The notes: a model not told the origin generated them from the letters alone. Positions 18,204-31,905 are shown, numbered from the stretch's first letter. The stretch is DNA of 64,000 nucleotides from Thermosynechococcus sichuanensis E542 (GCF_003555505.1 NZ_CP032152.1:372001-436000), one strand, 5' to 3'. Made by a program: numbers and translations.

Positions 18204-19799
18204 GTGAGCCTACCCACTGCGACCATCCGTCGTCTGTTGAATGTACCGCAAGTTGCCCCTATTTGGGTCGGTGGCGGCCGCAGTCTCGACAGCAAGAACG
18301 ACGAGGTCTTTTGTGCTGCTTGGCTCGATCCCAAGGATCAGGGGGTACGCAGCATGGAGGTCGGTCAGTTTCCACCCACCCCAGAGCAACTGATGCGGCT
18401 GTTGGTGCAGGCGATCGAATATCCGCGCCATCCCCAAGCTCAACCCTGCCGTCCCCACACCATCATCGTTGATGACCGCGAGTTGCAATTTTTTCTGCGC
18501 GGGGTGGTTGCTCCCCTCGATATTCAGGTGGAGTATCAAGCCCACATTCCCCTGCTGGATGAATTTTTTGAATTCATTGCGGCGGAAGTAACCAGCGATG
18601 ATGAAGATATCGAGGTGCTCCCCCCCGAATATGTTTCCGTGTACAAACAGAAAATTGGGGAATTCGGCCAACTAGACATCTGGCGGCGCCTAGACAGTCT
18701 TACCCCCCTTAAACTCCACTGCGACGCTTGGGACTCCCCCACCCTCTTTGCGGTACTGGTGAACCCTCAGAGCGAGGATGGTGCCTTTGGTCTCATGCTC
18801 TACCGCGGCGAAGAGGCGCTGCGCAACTTTTGGCAGCAGATTGATCAAGAGTATCCTTACATTGATGAAGACGACGATGAACGCCTAGAAGAAACGGTTC
18901 TGCGCAACGATTGTCTCTTCTTGAATTTTGCTCAGGTTGATGAAGAGGATTTAGGCCGCAATCCGTCTTTTGTCCTCAAGGGGCAGCTTTACAGCATTGA
19001 ACCGGGTGTCATCCATCCTTTGGAGGGAATGCGACCCTTTTACGCCCCTGAAGAAGCGGAAATGGTCTATGTGGCGATCGAGGCTCTGATCAAGTTCTGG
19101 AAAAAGACCAAGAAACAGTTTGACCACGAGGAGTGCCCTGAACTCGACCTGAGGTTCAAGATTCCTTCACCCCGCCATTCTGCCCTTCATTATCAGGTGC
19201 AAGTGGCAACCATGCCAGAAATGATAGCAGAAATCAATGGTGACCTTGAGGAGGGCGAATCACAGCACCAGATTCCCATTGATACAGCAGCAATTCCTAG
19301 GGATGCCTATATCCTCTTTAAGTTGTTTCCGCCTCAAGAGCTACAGGAATTACAAGCAGCCGTCTCTTACCATCAACGGGGGGAGATTCCCGAGGCCTTT
19401 GAGGGCTATCCCGTGTTGACAATTCAAACCAAAAAAGCCGCAGCGGAGGCGCTCGCCACCAAAATTGCTGAGGAGGGCGGCATTCACCATCTGACGGTCT
19501 TTCCCCTCTCAGGCCCTGAGCAAATCGTCATGCTCCTTGCCCAAACCAACGCCAATCATCTGTGGCTTTTGGATACCTTTGACCCCGAAAGTGGTCCGCT
19601 GCTCCTCGACTGGATCAAAGAAGTCAATGAACTTGAGGGCGCCTGTGGTCTGGCTGTGGCCTATGGTATGACGGGCAAAACGCGAATGCAACCGACGCTT
19701 AAGCAAATTGTGGGACTCTTTGAAACGTCCCTTGTGCATAGTTTTGTGGATACCCAACGTCCACCGACCCCCCAGCCCATTGAGATTTCTAAACGCTAG
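18204..19799 (+). CDS. Large cyanobacterial hypothetical protein (possibly DUF6930-type), about 531 residues
   Basis: The frame is open from a TTG at 18153, but I prefer GTG 18204 (V-SLPTATIRRLLNVPQ) because a GGGAG sequence lies about 10 bp upstream and the longer start would overlap the divergent YqgF-like gene. The protein is acidic, soluble and without a signal or membrane helix. An acidic run (YIDEDDDERLEE) is near the middle. It resembles a group of long cyanobacterial proteins of unknown function; the DUF6930 name is from memory and unverified. The amidotransferase gene begins 6 bp after its stop. Confidence 0.75.
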   Translation: MSLPTATIRRLLNVPQVAPIWVGGGRSLDSKNDEVFCAAWLDPKDQGVRSMEVGQFPPTPEQLMRLLVQAIEYPRHPQAQPCRPHTIIVDDRELQFFLRGVVAPLDIQVEYQAHIPLLDEFFEFIAAEVTSDDEDIEVLPPEYVSVYKQKIGEFGQLDIWRRLDSLTPLKLHCDAWDSPTLFAVLVNPQSEDGAFGLMLYRGEEALRNFWQQIDQEYPYIDEDDDERLEETVLRNDCLFLNFAQVDEEDLGRNPSFVLKGQLYSIEPGVIHPLEGMRPFYAPEEAEMVYVAIEALIKFWKKTKKQFDHEECPELDLRFKIPSPRHSALHYQVQVATMPEMIAEINGDLEEGESQHQIPIDTAAIPRDAYILFKLFPPQELQELQAAVSYHQRGEIPEAFEGYPVLTIQTKKAAAEALATKIAEEGGIHHLTVFPLSGPEQIVMLLAQTNANHLWLLDTFDPESGPLLLDWIKEVNELEGACGLAVAYGMTGKTRMQPTLKQIVGLFETSLVHSFVDTQRPPTPQPIEISKR

Positions 19800-19805
19800 A
19801 AAACT

Positions 19806-20549
19806 GTGCAGTCTCTACGGATCCTACTGCTTCAGGCGCGGGGCGATCGCACTACCCAACAGGAGGAATTGGCGGAATTTATCCGCCTGAGCGGCTTGGC
19901 CGCCGAGCAATTTACAGTGCTCAATGGCTTTGAGTGCGCTGACTTTAGCCCCGACTGTATTCAAGGCTTTGATGCCCTTTTTATTGGCGGTTCCAGTGAT
20001 GCCACCGTGCTCAAGCCAGAAATTTATCGCTTTGTACCGCCCGCAAGGGACTTAATTTTGGCCTGTATTGAGCAGGAGATACCGGTGTTGGCCTCCTGCT
20101 TTGGTTTTCAATTGGCAGTGCAGGCCCTAGGCGGTCAAGTGATTGTGGATCGCGAGGCCATGGAAATGGGCACCTACCCTTTGTATCTCACCCCAGCGGG
20201 CGTTGCGGATCCCTTGTTTGCCGGCTTTCCCAATCCCTTTTTAGCTGTTTCCGGACATCAGGAGCGCGCCTTGACCCTGCCAGCAGGAGCAACCTTACTG
20301 GCCTACAGTGAGTTGTGTCCCTACCATGCCTTTCGCTTGGAGGGCAAGCCTTTCTATGGCTTTCAGTTTCATCCTGAGGTGGACGATCGCGACCTGATTG
20401 CCCGCATTAGCCGTTATTGCGATCGCTATCAATTGGGCACTGCCGAGCTGGAAAAACTCAAGCAAACAGCCCGTCCCACCCCCTATGCCAATCAGTTGAT
20501 CCGCCGCTTTGTGGAGGTGGTGCTGGGCTATATCCCGCTACATTATTAA
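19806..20549 (+). CDS. Class I glutamine amidotransferase domain protein
   Basis: 247 residues starting at GTG 19806. It has the class I triad: Cys in VLASCFGFQLAV (nucleophile elbow), His in FQFHPEVD and the Glu two residues later. GMP-synthase-like stand-alone amidotransferases have this form, but no synthase partner domain is attached. Possible roles include gamma-glutamyl hydrolysis of polyamines or a free amidotransferase; the substrate is not evident. It follows the hypothetical gene at 18204 by 6 bp, so the two are probably co-transcribed. Confidence 0.85.
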   Translation: MQSLRILLLQARGDRTTQQEELAEFIRLSGLAAEQFTVLNGFECADFSPDCIQGFDALFIGGSSDATVLKPEIYRFVPPARDLILACIEQEIPVLASCFGFQLAVQALGGQVIVDREAMEMGTYPLYLTPAGVADPLFAGFPNPFLAVSGHQERALTLPAGATLLAYSELCPYHAFRLEGKPFYGFQFHPEVDDRDLIARISRYCDRYQLGTAELEKLKQTARPTPYANQLIRRFVEVVLGYIPLHY

Positions 20550-20588
20550 AATCCAAGCCTCTTTAACTCATTTCTTCGGTGGCTGCCC

Positions 20589-20801
20589 ATGAAAATCACC
20601 CTCAATCTTGACGACACCCTTGTAAACGAAGCACTCCAACTCACTAACGTTGCTACTCAGGAAGAACTCATCAACCTTGCACTGCAAGAACTGGTGCGAT
20701 CGCGTCGTAGGAAAAACCTACTGGATTTAGCAGGATAAATTCAGTTTGCCAAGGATTTTGATTACAAAGCTTTGCGTGAAACTCGTCATGTTGCTGATTG
20801 A
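20589..20801 (+). pseudogene. VapB-family antitoxin with premature stop
   Basis: ATG 20589 opens MKITLNLDDTLVNEALQLT, the ribbon-helix start of VapB antitoxins, and runs 49 codons to TAA 20736. The same frame continues past that stop as IQFAKDFDYKALRETRHVAD to TGA 20799. That tail is what VapB proteins normally have and it is the toxin-binding part. So the gene seems truncated by a nonsense mutation between LLDLAG and IQFA. The DNA-binding half could still be made. The full frame overlaps the vapC start by 14 bases, the usual arrangement. Confidence 0.8.
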
Positions 20802-21186
20802 TACTTCTGTTTGGATTAGTGTCCTCCGCGATCGTAGTAGTTAAGTTCGCCAGCAGCTTGAAGCTCTGATTGCCAATCGAGAAATCTTACTCACTCGATT
20901 CACCCAGCTTGAACTGCTTCAAGGTAGTTTGAATGAGCAAGAATGGTATCTGCTCTCTAGTTACCTCGAAACACAAAATTACGCTGAGCTTACAAATCAG
21001 TCTTGGCAAGCAGCAGCTCGCATTTACTTTGATTTACGCCGCCAAGGACTTACCGTTCGGAGCCCAATCGATTGCTGTATTGCTCAAGCAGCACTAGAGA
21101 ACAATTTACTTCTAATTCACAATGACCGTGACTTTGAAACTATTGCCCAAGTGCGCCCCCTGCAAAATCTTCGTTTTCAGCCTTGA
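20788..21186 (+). pseudogene. VapC-family PIN-domain toxin with premature stop
   Basis: ATG 20788 gives MLLIDTSVWISVLRDRSS and then TAA at 20842. In the same frame the PIN domain continues as VRQQLEALIANREILLTRFT to TGA 21184. The first Asp (LLIDTS), the Glu of TQLELLQG and the late Asp residues of SPIDCCIAQAA and IHNDRDFE are all kept, so the fold is intact apart from one stop codon after residue 18. An 85-residue fragment starting at ATG 20929 could be translated but lacks the first catalytic Asp. Together with the stop in vapB this is a doubly inactivated toxin-antitoxin pair. Confidence 0.85.
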
Positions 21187-21199
21187 ACTCTCTTGATAC

Positions 21200-22123
21200 T
21201 TAAAGGTTATCTGCTGCCGCAGAACTGCACCGTTGGCTGTGAATCTCGGCCAGTTGCTCCTCTAGGGTGGTGGCTTGCAGCCAATGAATCCCCGGTTCTG
21301 CCCGAAACCACGTCCGCTGGCGTTTGGCAAATTGTTGCGTGTGCTGCACGGTGAGGGCAATGGCCTCCGCGAGGGTGACCTCTCCCCGCAGATATTGGCG
21401 CATTTCGCGATAGCCCAGTGTATCTAAGAGGGGCAGTTCATCACCGTACTGCGCTTGCAATTGCCGAATTTCATCGAGCCAGCCCATGGCTAGCATCTGG
21501 TGGGTGCGCGCTTCAATCCGTGCCCGCTGCTGTTGGCGATCGCCCCCCGCCAAGGCAAAGTACCAAATCGGGTAGGGAGGCGGTTCGCGCCGCTGCTGCT
21601 GGCTGAGGGGTACCCCTGTTACGTAATAGACTTCTAAGGCTCGCAGGGTACGCACTTGATCGTGGGCATGGATGCGTTGCGCCGCCAGAGGATCCACCTG
21701 CTGCAGCCATTGATAGCATTCCTGCTGACCCAGCGCCATCAACTGTGCTCGTAGCTCTGGTTGCGGTGGGACTTGGGGCATCATTAGCCCCTGGGTAATA
21801 CTGCGGATATACAGTCCTGTTCCCCCCACCAAGAGGGGCGTGATTCCCTGAGCGTGGTAGTGGGCAATTAGGGCTTGGGCTTTGGCTTGATAAATCGCTA
21901 GGGTCAAAGTATCGCGGGGGTCACAAATATCAATGAGGTGGTGAGGCACCTGCTGTTGCTGGGCGGGGGTAGGCTTGGCGGTGCCAATATCAAAGCCTCG
22001 ATAGACTTGGCGGGAGTCGGCACTCAAAATCACGCTATTCAATTGCTGAGCAAGGGCGATCGCCAGCGCCGTTTTGCCGGTAGCCGTTGCCCCCCCAATA
22101 ACAATTAGCCCTGCATCCCCCAC
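21200..22123 (-). CDS. miaA: tRNA dimethylallyltransferase
   Basis: Adds an isopentenyl group to A37 of tRNAs reading UNN codons. The 307-residue protein starts with GTG 22123 and has the P-loop GGATATGKTALA near the N-terminus, LSADSRQVYRG (catalytic Asp-Ser-Arg), the HHLIDI segment, LLVGGTGLYI and the C-terminal LDTLGYREMRQYL block. Length and motif order are normal for bacterial MiaA. Its 3' end converges on the vapC remnant with a 13-bp gap. It is divergent from gyrB. Confidence 0.95.
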   Translation of the reverse strand: MGDAGLIVIGGATATGKTALAIALAQQLNSVILSADSRQVYRGFDIGTAKPTPAQQQQVPHHLIDICDPRDTLTLAIYQAKAQALIAHYHAQGITPLLVGGTGLYIRSITQGLMMPQVPPQPELRAQLMALGQQECYQWLQQVDPLAAQRIHAHDQVRTLRALEVYYVTGVPLSQQQRREPPPYPIWYFALAGGDRQQQRARIEARTHQMLAMGWLDEIRQLQAQYGDELPLLDTLGYREMRQYLRGEVTLAEAIALTVQHTQQFAKRQRTWFRAEPGIHWLQATTLEEQLAEIHSQRCSSAAADNL

Positions 22124-22240
22124 TCAAATACAGCCTGAAAATTTCCTAGAATCGCCTATAACCCTTATGTGCTAAAATTTAGGTCAGATTTGACATTTAG
22201 GCAAGTGAAGACGCATTTGCCTCGATTCTATAGCAGTTAG

Positions 22241-24172
<1,932 letters not shown>

Positions 24173-24196
24173 AGCCAGTCCCCAGATTAGATGTGC

Positions 24197-24202
24197 TATA
24201 GT
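24197..24202 (+). promoter_or_regulatory. Extended -10 box for the RNA at 24209
   Basis: TATAGT preceded by TGC, an extended -10 arrangement. It lies 25 bp past the gyrB stop. The predicted +1, about 7 bases downstream, falls exactly on the first base of the 15-bp closing stem of the structured RNA. The -35 region is weak. Confidence 0.55.
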
Positions 24203-24208
24203 AGCTCT

Positions 24209-24399
24209 AGTTTGGCTGCGACGTTGGTGACTGCCAATATTGTTTTGTGATCTACAATTGCAAAACATTTGGGAATCAACACCGTGGGCGGCAGTAAACT
24301 GGTCGTTGAGCCAGAAACTTCTAAGTCTGCGGTTAGCATTCCCCCCTAGTCTTTACTAGGTCATAAACTGAGGTAAAACGGCGTCGCGGTTAGACTTTT
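24209..24399 (+). ncRNA. Structured RNA, 6S RNA (ssaA) candidate, about 190 nt
   Basis: The two ends pair over 15 consecutive positions (24209-24223 with 24382-24396, 11 Watson-Crick and 4 G-U), and the 3' strand is followed directly by TTT. Internally there are a 7-bp helix TGTTTTG/CAAAACA (24241-24247, 24261-24267), ACTGCC/GGCAGT (24230-24235, 24290-24295), and a perfect 6-bp hairpin CCTAGT-CTTT-ACTAGG (24345-24360). An extended -10 box is positioned for transcription to start at the first paired base. Length near 190 nt, end-to-end pairing and a large internal open region are the features of 6S RNA, the sigma70-holoenzyme decoy. The identity is inferred from architecture and not from a recalled sequence. 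No protein frame explains the region. Confidence 0.55.
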
Positions 24400-24406
24400 C
24401 CTAACC

Positions 24407-25006
24407 ATGAATTATCGCTACATTCTGCTGTACAAGCCCTATCGGGTGCTTTGTCAATTTCACGATCCAGAGGGGCGATCCACCCTCAAAGATTACGTTC
24501 CTATTCCCGATGTTTATCCCGCTGGGCGCCTAGACTACGACAGTGAGGGGTTAGTTCTCCTCACCAATGATGGCTGGTTGCAACACCGCTTGACGGATCC
24601 CCGCTATGGTCATCCCCGCACCTACTGGGTACAGGTGGAAGGTGAACCCGACACAGCAGCCTTGACTCAATTAGCAGCGGGGGTAGTGATCCAAGGCTAT
24701 CGCACCCGACCGGCTCGTGTAGAGGTACTCAAGCAAGACCCCCCTTTGCCGCCAAGGGAACCACCGATTCGCTATCGCCGCCATATTCCCACCCAGTGGC
24801 TGAGCTTGACTCTACGGGAAGGTCGCAATCGCCAAGTCCGCCGCATGACGGCTGCGGTAGGATTTCCCACACTGCGCTTGGTACGGGTGGCGATCGCCAA
24901 CTTACAATTGGGTGACCTGACCCCCGGTGAATGGCGAGAGATTCTGCCTGCAGAACGGCAAGCCCTTTGGCAATCCTGTGGTCGGCGACCCGCTCAACGT
25001 CCTTAG
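24407..25006 (+). CDS. RluE-type rRNA pseudouridine synthase
   Basis: 199 residues, catalytic domain only, without an S4 domain. It begins [18 protein letters not shown] and has the catalytic [15 protein letters not shown] motif and the [17 protein letters not shown] block. This matches the RsuA family, RluE branch (23S rRNA helix 68 uridine in E. coli). The ATG lies 10 bp downstream of the structured RNA's 3' end, so the RNA's end hairpin must either terminate before it or act as its leader. Confidence 0.9.
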   Translation: MNYRYILLYKPYRVLCQFHDPEGRSTLKDYVPIPDVYPAGRLDYDSEGLVLLTNDGWLQHRLTDPRYGHPRTYWVQVEGEPDTAALTQLAAGVVIQGYRTRPARVEVLKQDPPLPPREPPIRYRRHIPTQWLSLTLREGRNRQVRRMTAAVGFPTLRLVRVAIANLQLGDLTPGEWREILPAERQALWQSCGRRPAQRP

Positions 25007-25090
25007 CATTTCTTAATAACCTGAGGAGTCTATATTAAAATCAAGTAATACTTGTTAGCCTTGACTGCACTGCATTTATGAGGTCGTCCC

Positions 25091-26254
25091 ATGGGACAGC
25101 CATTTCTCGGTAAAATTGGTCGTCCGTGGCTAATCGGGGGGGCGATCGCCATCGGCCTGGGAAGTTTGGCACTGAGTTTTAACTATTGGCAGCAGCTTCA
25201 ACGCGCCAGTGAAGAGCAAGAAATCCAAGCCGCCCTTGCCAACCCCATCAGCGATCGCATTACCGCCCTTGGCCGACTCGAACCGGAAGGGGAAGTGGTG
25301 GCGGTGAGTGCCCCCTCGATGACGGAGCGATTAGGACAGTTGTTGGTCCGCGAAGGCGATCGCGTGGTTGCCGGTCAACCCCTTGCCTATTTAGATACCT
25401 ATCCGGAGCGCAAAGCTGAACGCGATTTGGCCGCCAGTCAGTTGCAGGAAGCCCGTCTGCGCTATGAGGCCGAAACCCGCTTAGCCCTTGCTCAAATTGC
25501 CGAAGCTGAGCGGCGTCGCGATCGCGCCAATGAACCGGCGATTGCCGCCATTCAAGCCCAGCAGGCCACGATTCAACGCATCCAAGCGGAACTCGAGACC
25601 GCCAATCGGGAGTATCAGCGCTTTGCCCAACTCTTTGCCGATGGAGCAGTGTCGCAACAGGACTTAGATGACCGCACTGTCCGCGTCCGTAGCTTACAGG
25701 AAGAACTACGCAACGCCCAAGCCAACCTCGTTCGCTTGCAGGAAGAGCGCCGCACCGAACTGGCCACAGCCAATGCGCAAGTGGACGCCGCCCAAGCCAA
25801 TCTCGGACGCGTGCAAACCCAAGTGCAACTCCTCTCAGCAGAACGCAATCTTCAACTGGCGGAAGCCCGTCTTGAGCGCACCATTATTCGCGCCCCCCGC
25901 AACGGTCGTGTGCTGCGGATTCACACCAGAGCCGGCGAAACCATCAATGAACGGGGGATTCTTGAATTGGGAAATACCGATCAAATGTATGCCGTTGCTG
26001 AGGTGTATGAGACTGATGTGCCGCGGGTTCGTGTGGGGCAGCCCGCTGAAATTCGCAGCAGTGCCCTCAGGGCGCCGCTCACTGGCCGTGTAACTCAAGT
26101 GGGGTTGTTGGTGGCCAAGAATGATGTGACTGATACGGATCCAGCCGCCAAAACCGATGCGCGAGTGGTGGAAGTCAAAATTCGTTTGGATAACAGTGAG
26201 CCAGTGGCAGGGCTGACCAATATGCAGGTGGAAGTGGCCATTGATCCCCGTTGA
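25091..26254 (+). CDS. DevB/HlyD-type membrane fusion protein of an ABC exporter
   Basis: Periplasmic adaptor of 387 residues. One N-terminal membrane anchor (about 11-30), a lipoyl-like half (SAPSMTERLGQLLVREGDRV), a long coiled coil rich in Ala, Gln, Glu and Arg (about 105-255), the second lipoyl half (ERTIIRAPRNGRVLRIHTR) and a beta-barrel C-terminus (YAVAEVYETDVPRVRVGQ). It leads a three-gene operon with a DevC-like permease and DevA-like ATPase, spaced by 9 bp each. In heterocyst-formers DevBCA exports glycolipid with TolC. Here, in an apparently unicellular species, the cargo is unknown. A TolC-type gene is at 40808. Confidence 0.9.
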   Translation: MGQPFLGKIGRPWLIGGAIAIGLGSLALSFNYWQQLQRASEEQEIQAALANPISDRITALGRLEPEGEVVAVSAPSMTERLGQLLVREGDRVVAGQPLAYLDTYPERKAERDLAASQLQEARLRYEAETRLALAQIAEAERRRDRANEPAIAAIQAQQATIQRIQAELETANREYQRFAQLFADGAVSQQDLDDRTVRVRSLQEELRNAQANLVRLQEERRTELATANAQVDAAQANLGRVQTQVQLLSAERNLQLAEARLERTIIRAPRNGRVLRIHTRAGETINERGILELGNTDQMYAVAEVYETDVPRVRVGQPAEIRSSALRAPLTGRVTQVGLLVAKNDVTDTDPAAKTDARVVEVKIRLDNSEPVAGLTNMQVEVAIDPR

Positions 26255-26263
26255 GGTGCACCG

Positions 26264-27418
26264 ATGATTTTTGCGATTCCCCTTGCTTGGCTGCAATTGA
26301 TTCGAGAGCGGATTCGCCTGTTGGTGGCGATCGCTGGCATTGCCTTTGCTGTCGTGCTGATGCTGATGCAGTTTGGCTTTCGCGATGCCCTCTTTAAGGC
26401 CGCAGTGCGCTTCCACGAGAGCTTAAACACCGATATTGTCCTCATTAGTCCCCAATCCACGGCGCTGATTGCCATGCGCAGCTTTCCCCGGCGGCGACTC
26501 TACCAAGCAGCGGGCTTTGAAGGGGTCGAGTCTGTTTCTCCCCTTTACCTAAGTTTTGGTCTCTGGCGCAATCCCATTAACAAAAGTACCCGCCAACTGA
26601 TGGTGATTGGCGTGGATCCGATGGCGGTGTCCATTTCCGTGTCCGATACCCCCCACTGGCAGGATGCGATTAAGCTGGCGGATCACGTTCTTTTTGATGC
26701 CCAATCCCGCGCTGAGTTTGGCCCGATTCCTGAACTATACCGCCAAGGGGAGGAGGTGACCACCGAGGTCTCTGGCCGCAAAATCACCGTGGCAGGCTTG
26801 TTTCGCATGGGAGCCAACTTTGGTGCCGATGGTAATTTGCTCACTAGCGATTTGAACTTTCTGCGCCTTTTCCCCGAACGTAATCCGGGGCTGATTGATG
26901 TGGGTTTAGTACGGGTACAGCCGGGGGTGAATACGAAAGCACTGGCACGGCGGATGAATGCTTCCCTAGGCAATGATGTGCTGGTGATGACCCGTGAGGA
27001 GTTTGCGGAGTTTGAGCGTAGTTACTGGGAAAAGAGCACCTCCATTGGCTTTATTTTCTCCCTTGGTGCCCTGATGGGATTTATCGTTGGCTCCGTGATT
27101 GTCTATCAAATTCTCTACACCGATGTCACGGATCACTTGGCGGAGTATGCCACCCTCAAGGCCATGGGCTACCGCGATATTTTCTTCTATGGCGTAGTCA
27201 TGCAGGAGTCATTGATTCTCTCCTGTCTGGGCTATATTCCGGGATTCATCGTTTCGTTTTTACTGTATATCGTCATTGCCAATGCCACATCACTGCCAGT
27301 GTGGATGACGGTGGAGCGGGCTAGTTTGGTCTTTACGCTGACGGTGCTGATGTGTACTATTTCGGGGGCGATCGCCATGCGACGGATTCAAGCGGCTGAT
27401 CCGGCTGACATTTTCTAG
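26264..27418 (+). CDS. DevC-type ABC exporter permease (MacB/FtsX fold)
   Basis: 384 residues with one membrane helix near the N-terminus (about 20-38), a large periplasmic domain, and three helices in the C-terminal third (about 265-285, 310-345, 355-375). This is the MacB/FtsX permease layout of the DevC family. A GAGGTG ribosome-binding site precedes ATG 26264. It sits between the adaptor and the ATPase genes, 9 bp from each, so the operon encodes a complete inner-membrane exporter apart from the outer-membrane channel. Confidence 0.9.
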   Translation: MIFAIPLAWLQLIRERIRLLVAIAGIAFAVVLMLMQFGFRDALFKAAVRFHESLNTDIVLISPQSTALIAMRSFPRRRLYQAAGFEGVESVSPLYLSFGLWRNPINKSTRQLMVIGVDPMAVSISVSDTPHWQDAIKLADHVLFDAQSRAEFGPIPELYRQGEEVTTEVSGRKITVAGLFRMGANFGADGNLLTSDLNFLRLFPERNPGLIDVGLVRVQPGVNTKALARRMNASLGNDVLVMTREEFAEFERSYWEKSTSIGFIFSLGALMGFIVGSVIVYQILYTDVTDHLAEYATLKAMGYRDIFFYGVVMQESLILSCLGYIPGFIVSFLLYIVIANATSLPVWMTVERASLVFTLTVLMCTISGAIAMRRIQAADPADIF

Positions 27419-27427
27419 GATGGTGCT

Positions 27428-28123
27428 ATGGAGCCAGTGATCCAAATTCAAGGCCTCAATCACTACTTTGGTCAAGGGCAACTGCGCAAGCAAATTCTCT
27501 TTGATCTCTGCACTCGCATTGATGCGGGCGAAATAGTGATCATGACCGGGCCTTCAGGGTCAGGGAAGACCACACTGTTAACCCTGATTGGCGCCTTGCG
27601 ATCGGCACAAGAGGGCAGTCTGCGGGTTCTCGGTCAGGAGCTACGCAACGCTACCAAAGAGCAGCAGATTCAAATTCGCCGCCAAACGGGCTACATTTTC
27701 CAAGCGCACAATCTGCTCCATGCCTTGACAGCACGCCAAAATGTGCAGATGGCGCTGGATTTGCAACCCCACCTCAGTCCACAGGAAGTCCGAGAACGCG
27801 TGGAAGCAATGCTGTGTGCCGTTGGCCTTGGAGAGCGCCTTGACTACTATCCCCATGAACTTTCAGGGGGGCAAAAGCAACGGGTGGCGATCGCCCGCGC
27901 TCTGGTGGGACACCCCAAAATTGTCCTTGCTGATGAACCCACGGCTGCTCTCGATAAAAAATCCGGTCGCGATGTGGTGGAAATCATGCGTACCCTTGCC
28001 CGTGAACAGGGCTGCACGATTTTAATTGTGACCCACGATAACCGCATTCTCGATGTGGCCGATCGCATTATTCACATGGAAGATGGCCGCCTCTCAGAAA
28101 CTACGATTGGCATTTCTGCCTAG
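27428..28123 (+). CDS. DevA-type ABC exporter ATP-binding protein
   Basis: 231-residue ABC ATPase with Walker A GPSGSGKTT, Q-loop YIFQAHNLL, signature LSGGQKQR, Walker B IVLADEPTAALD and switch histidine in VTHDNRI. All canonical residues are present, in contrast to the PstB-like ATPase at 52455. The LolD/MacB-like DevA subgroup is indicated by the operon. It is the last gene of the devBCA-like operon; a stem-loop followed by a T run lies about 110 bp downstream (28233-28259). Confidence 0.92.
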   Translation: MEPVIQIQGLNHYFGQGQLRKQILFDLCTRIDAGEIVIMTGPSGSGKTTLLTLIGALRSAQEGSLRVLGQELRNATKEQQIQIRRQTGYIFQAHNLLHALTARQNVQMALDLQPHLSPQEVRERVEAMLCAVGLGERLDYYPHELSGGQKQRVAIARALVGHPKIVLADEPTAALDKKSGRDVVEIMRTLAREQGCTILIVTHDNRILDVADRIIHMEDGRLSETTIGISA

Positions 28124-28133
28124 CCTAAAATAG

Positions 28134-28302
28134 GGGCAGGCAGTGCAGGGCAAATCCACTGATGATGTTTGCGGCTCCGCAGGGGGCAGGATTTTCACTG
28201 GTATCTCAAGGAAGGGGCAAGCTACCGCCGGCAAATGCCCGATGACCACGGCATTTTTTGCAGTGTGCACTTTTCCGGATTGTGGCTACACTGGCCTGCC
28301 CT
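28134..28302 (+). ncRNA. Possible structured RNA or operon-trailer with long-range closing stem
   Basis: Bases 28134-28145 can pair with 28289-28301 over 12 positions with one bulged G (GGGCAGGCAGTG against CACTGGCCTGCCC). A second helix, AATCC/GGATT (28153-28157 with 28277-28281), would stack inside it. The -10-like TAAAAT at 28126-28131 is just upstream. Inside are the hairpin TGCGG-CTC-CGCA and the terminator-like stem at 28233-28259. No known riboswitch was matched. The internal terminator-like stem and the closing helix are hard to reconcile in one transcript unless they are alternative structures. The 60-codon frame in this stretch has no coding character. Weakly supported. Confidence 0.3.
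28233..28259 (+). terminator. Terminator-like stem downstream of devBCA-type operon
   Basis: AAATGCC (28233-28239) pairs with GGCATTT (28250-28256) over 7 bp with a 10-base loop and is followed by TTT. It is about 110 bp past the ATPase stop, so it could end the exporter operon. Confidence 0.4.
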
Positions 28303-28466
28303 CAGAGACGGTCATTTATCCTTAGTGCTGGAAACCTAGCCAACAGGATTGAAGTCGCGATCGCTCAAATAACTGTTCTGTGCTATGGTCATAGGTAGCG
28401 GCTTGCAAGCGCGGCAGTGGCATTGTCAACTCTTCTCGTTTCCAACAGTTTCATCTTGCCAGAGGT

Positions 28467-28501
28467 CTCCGGCGGCAGTTTTGGCCGTAATCGGAGCTTT
28501 T
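28467..28501 (+). terminator. Terminator-like hairpin just upstream of the rpoB promoter
   Basis: CTCCG (28467-28471) pairs with CGGAG (28492-28496), and inside it GCGGC pairs with GCCGT, with a three-base bulge; CTTTT follows. It precedes the TTGACA box at 28509 and would shield rpoB from upstream transcription. A TGCTATGGT extended -10-like sequence near 28380 could drive a short transcript ending here. Together with the preceding features this accounts for most of the 455-bp gap 28124-28578. Confidence 0.45.
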
Positions 28502-28508
28502 GGTGTGC

Positions 28509-28537
28509 TTGACAGTGCAATGCCTCTTCGTTTAAGA
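28509..28537 (+). promoter_or_regulatory. rpoB promoter, -35 TTGACA and -10 TTAAGA
   Basis: A consensus TTGACA (28509-28514), a 17-bp spacer and TTAAGA (28532-28537), about 40 bp before the rpoB ATG. Predicted transcription start near 28544. This is the best sigma70-type match in the upstream gap. Confidence 0.55.
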
Positions 28538-28578
28538 TGCAAGATCCGCGTTTTAGCGATACCCTCTAGAGGATATAC

Positions 28579-31905
<3,327 letters not shown>

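Noticed and set aside
24209-24399. tmRNA or RNase P RNA as identity of the structured RNA
   Set aside because: No tRNA-like ends or tag reading frame for tmRNA, and too short and lacking the conserved core for RNase P RNA.
28140-28260. Cobalamin riboswitch
   Set aside because: CCACTG and GGAAGG fragments recall it, but the AxxCAGGAGACCxGCC core is absent and no cobalamin gene is downstream.
28143-28325. 60-codon ORF downstream of the DevA-type gene
   Set aside because: No ribosome-binding site, no familiar motif, and it spans pairing RNA segments.
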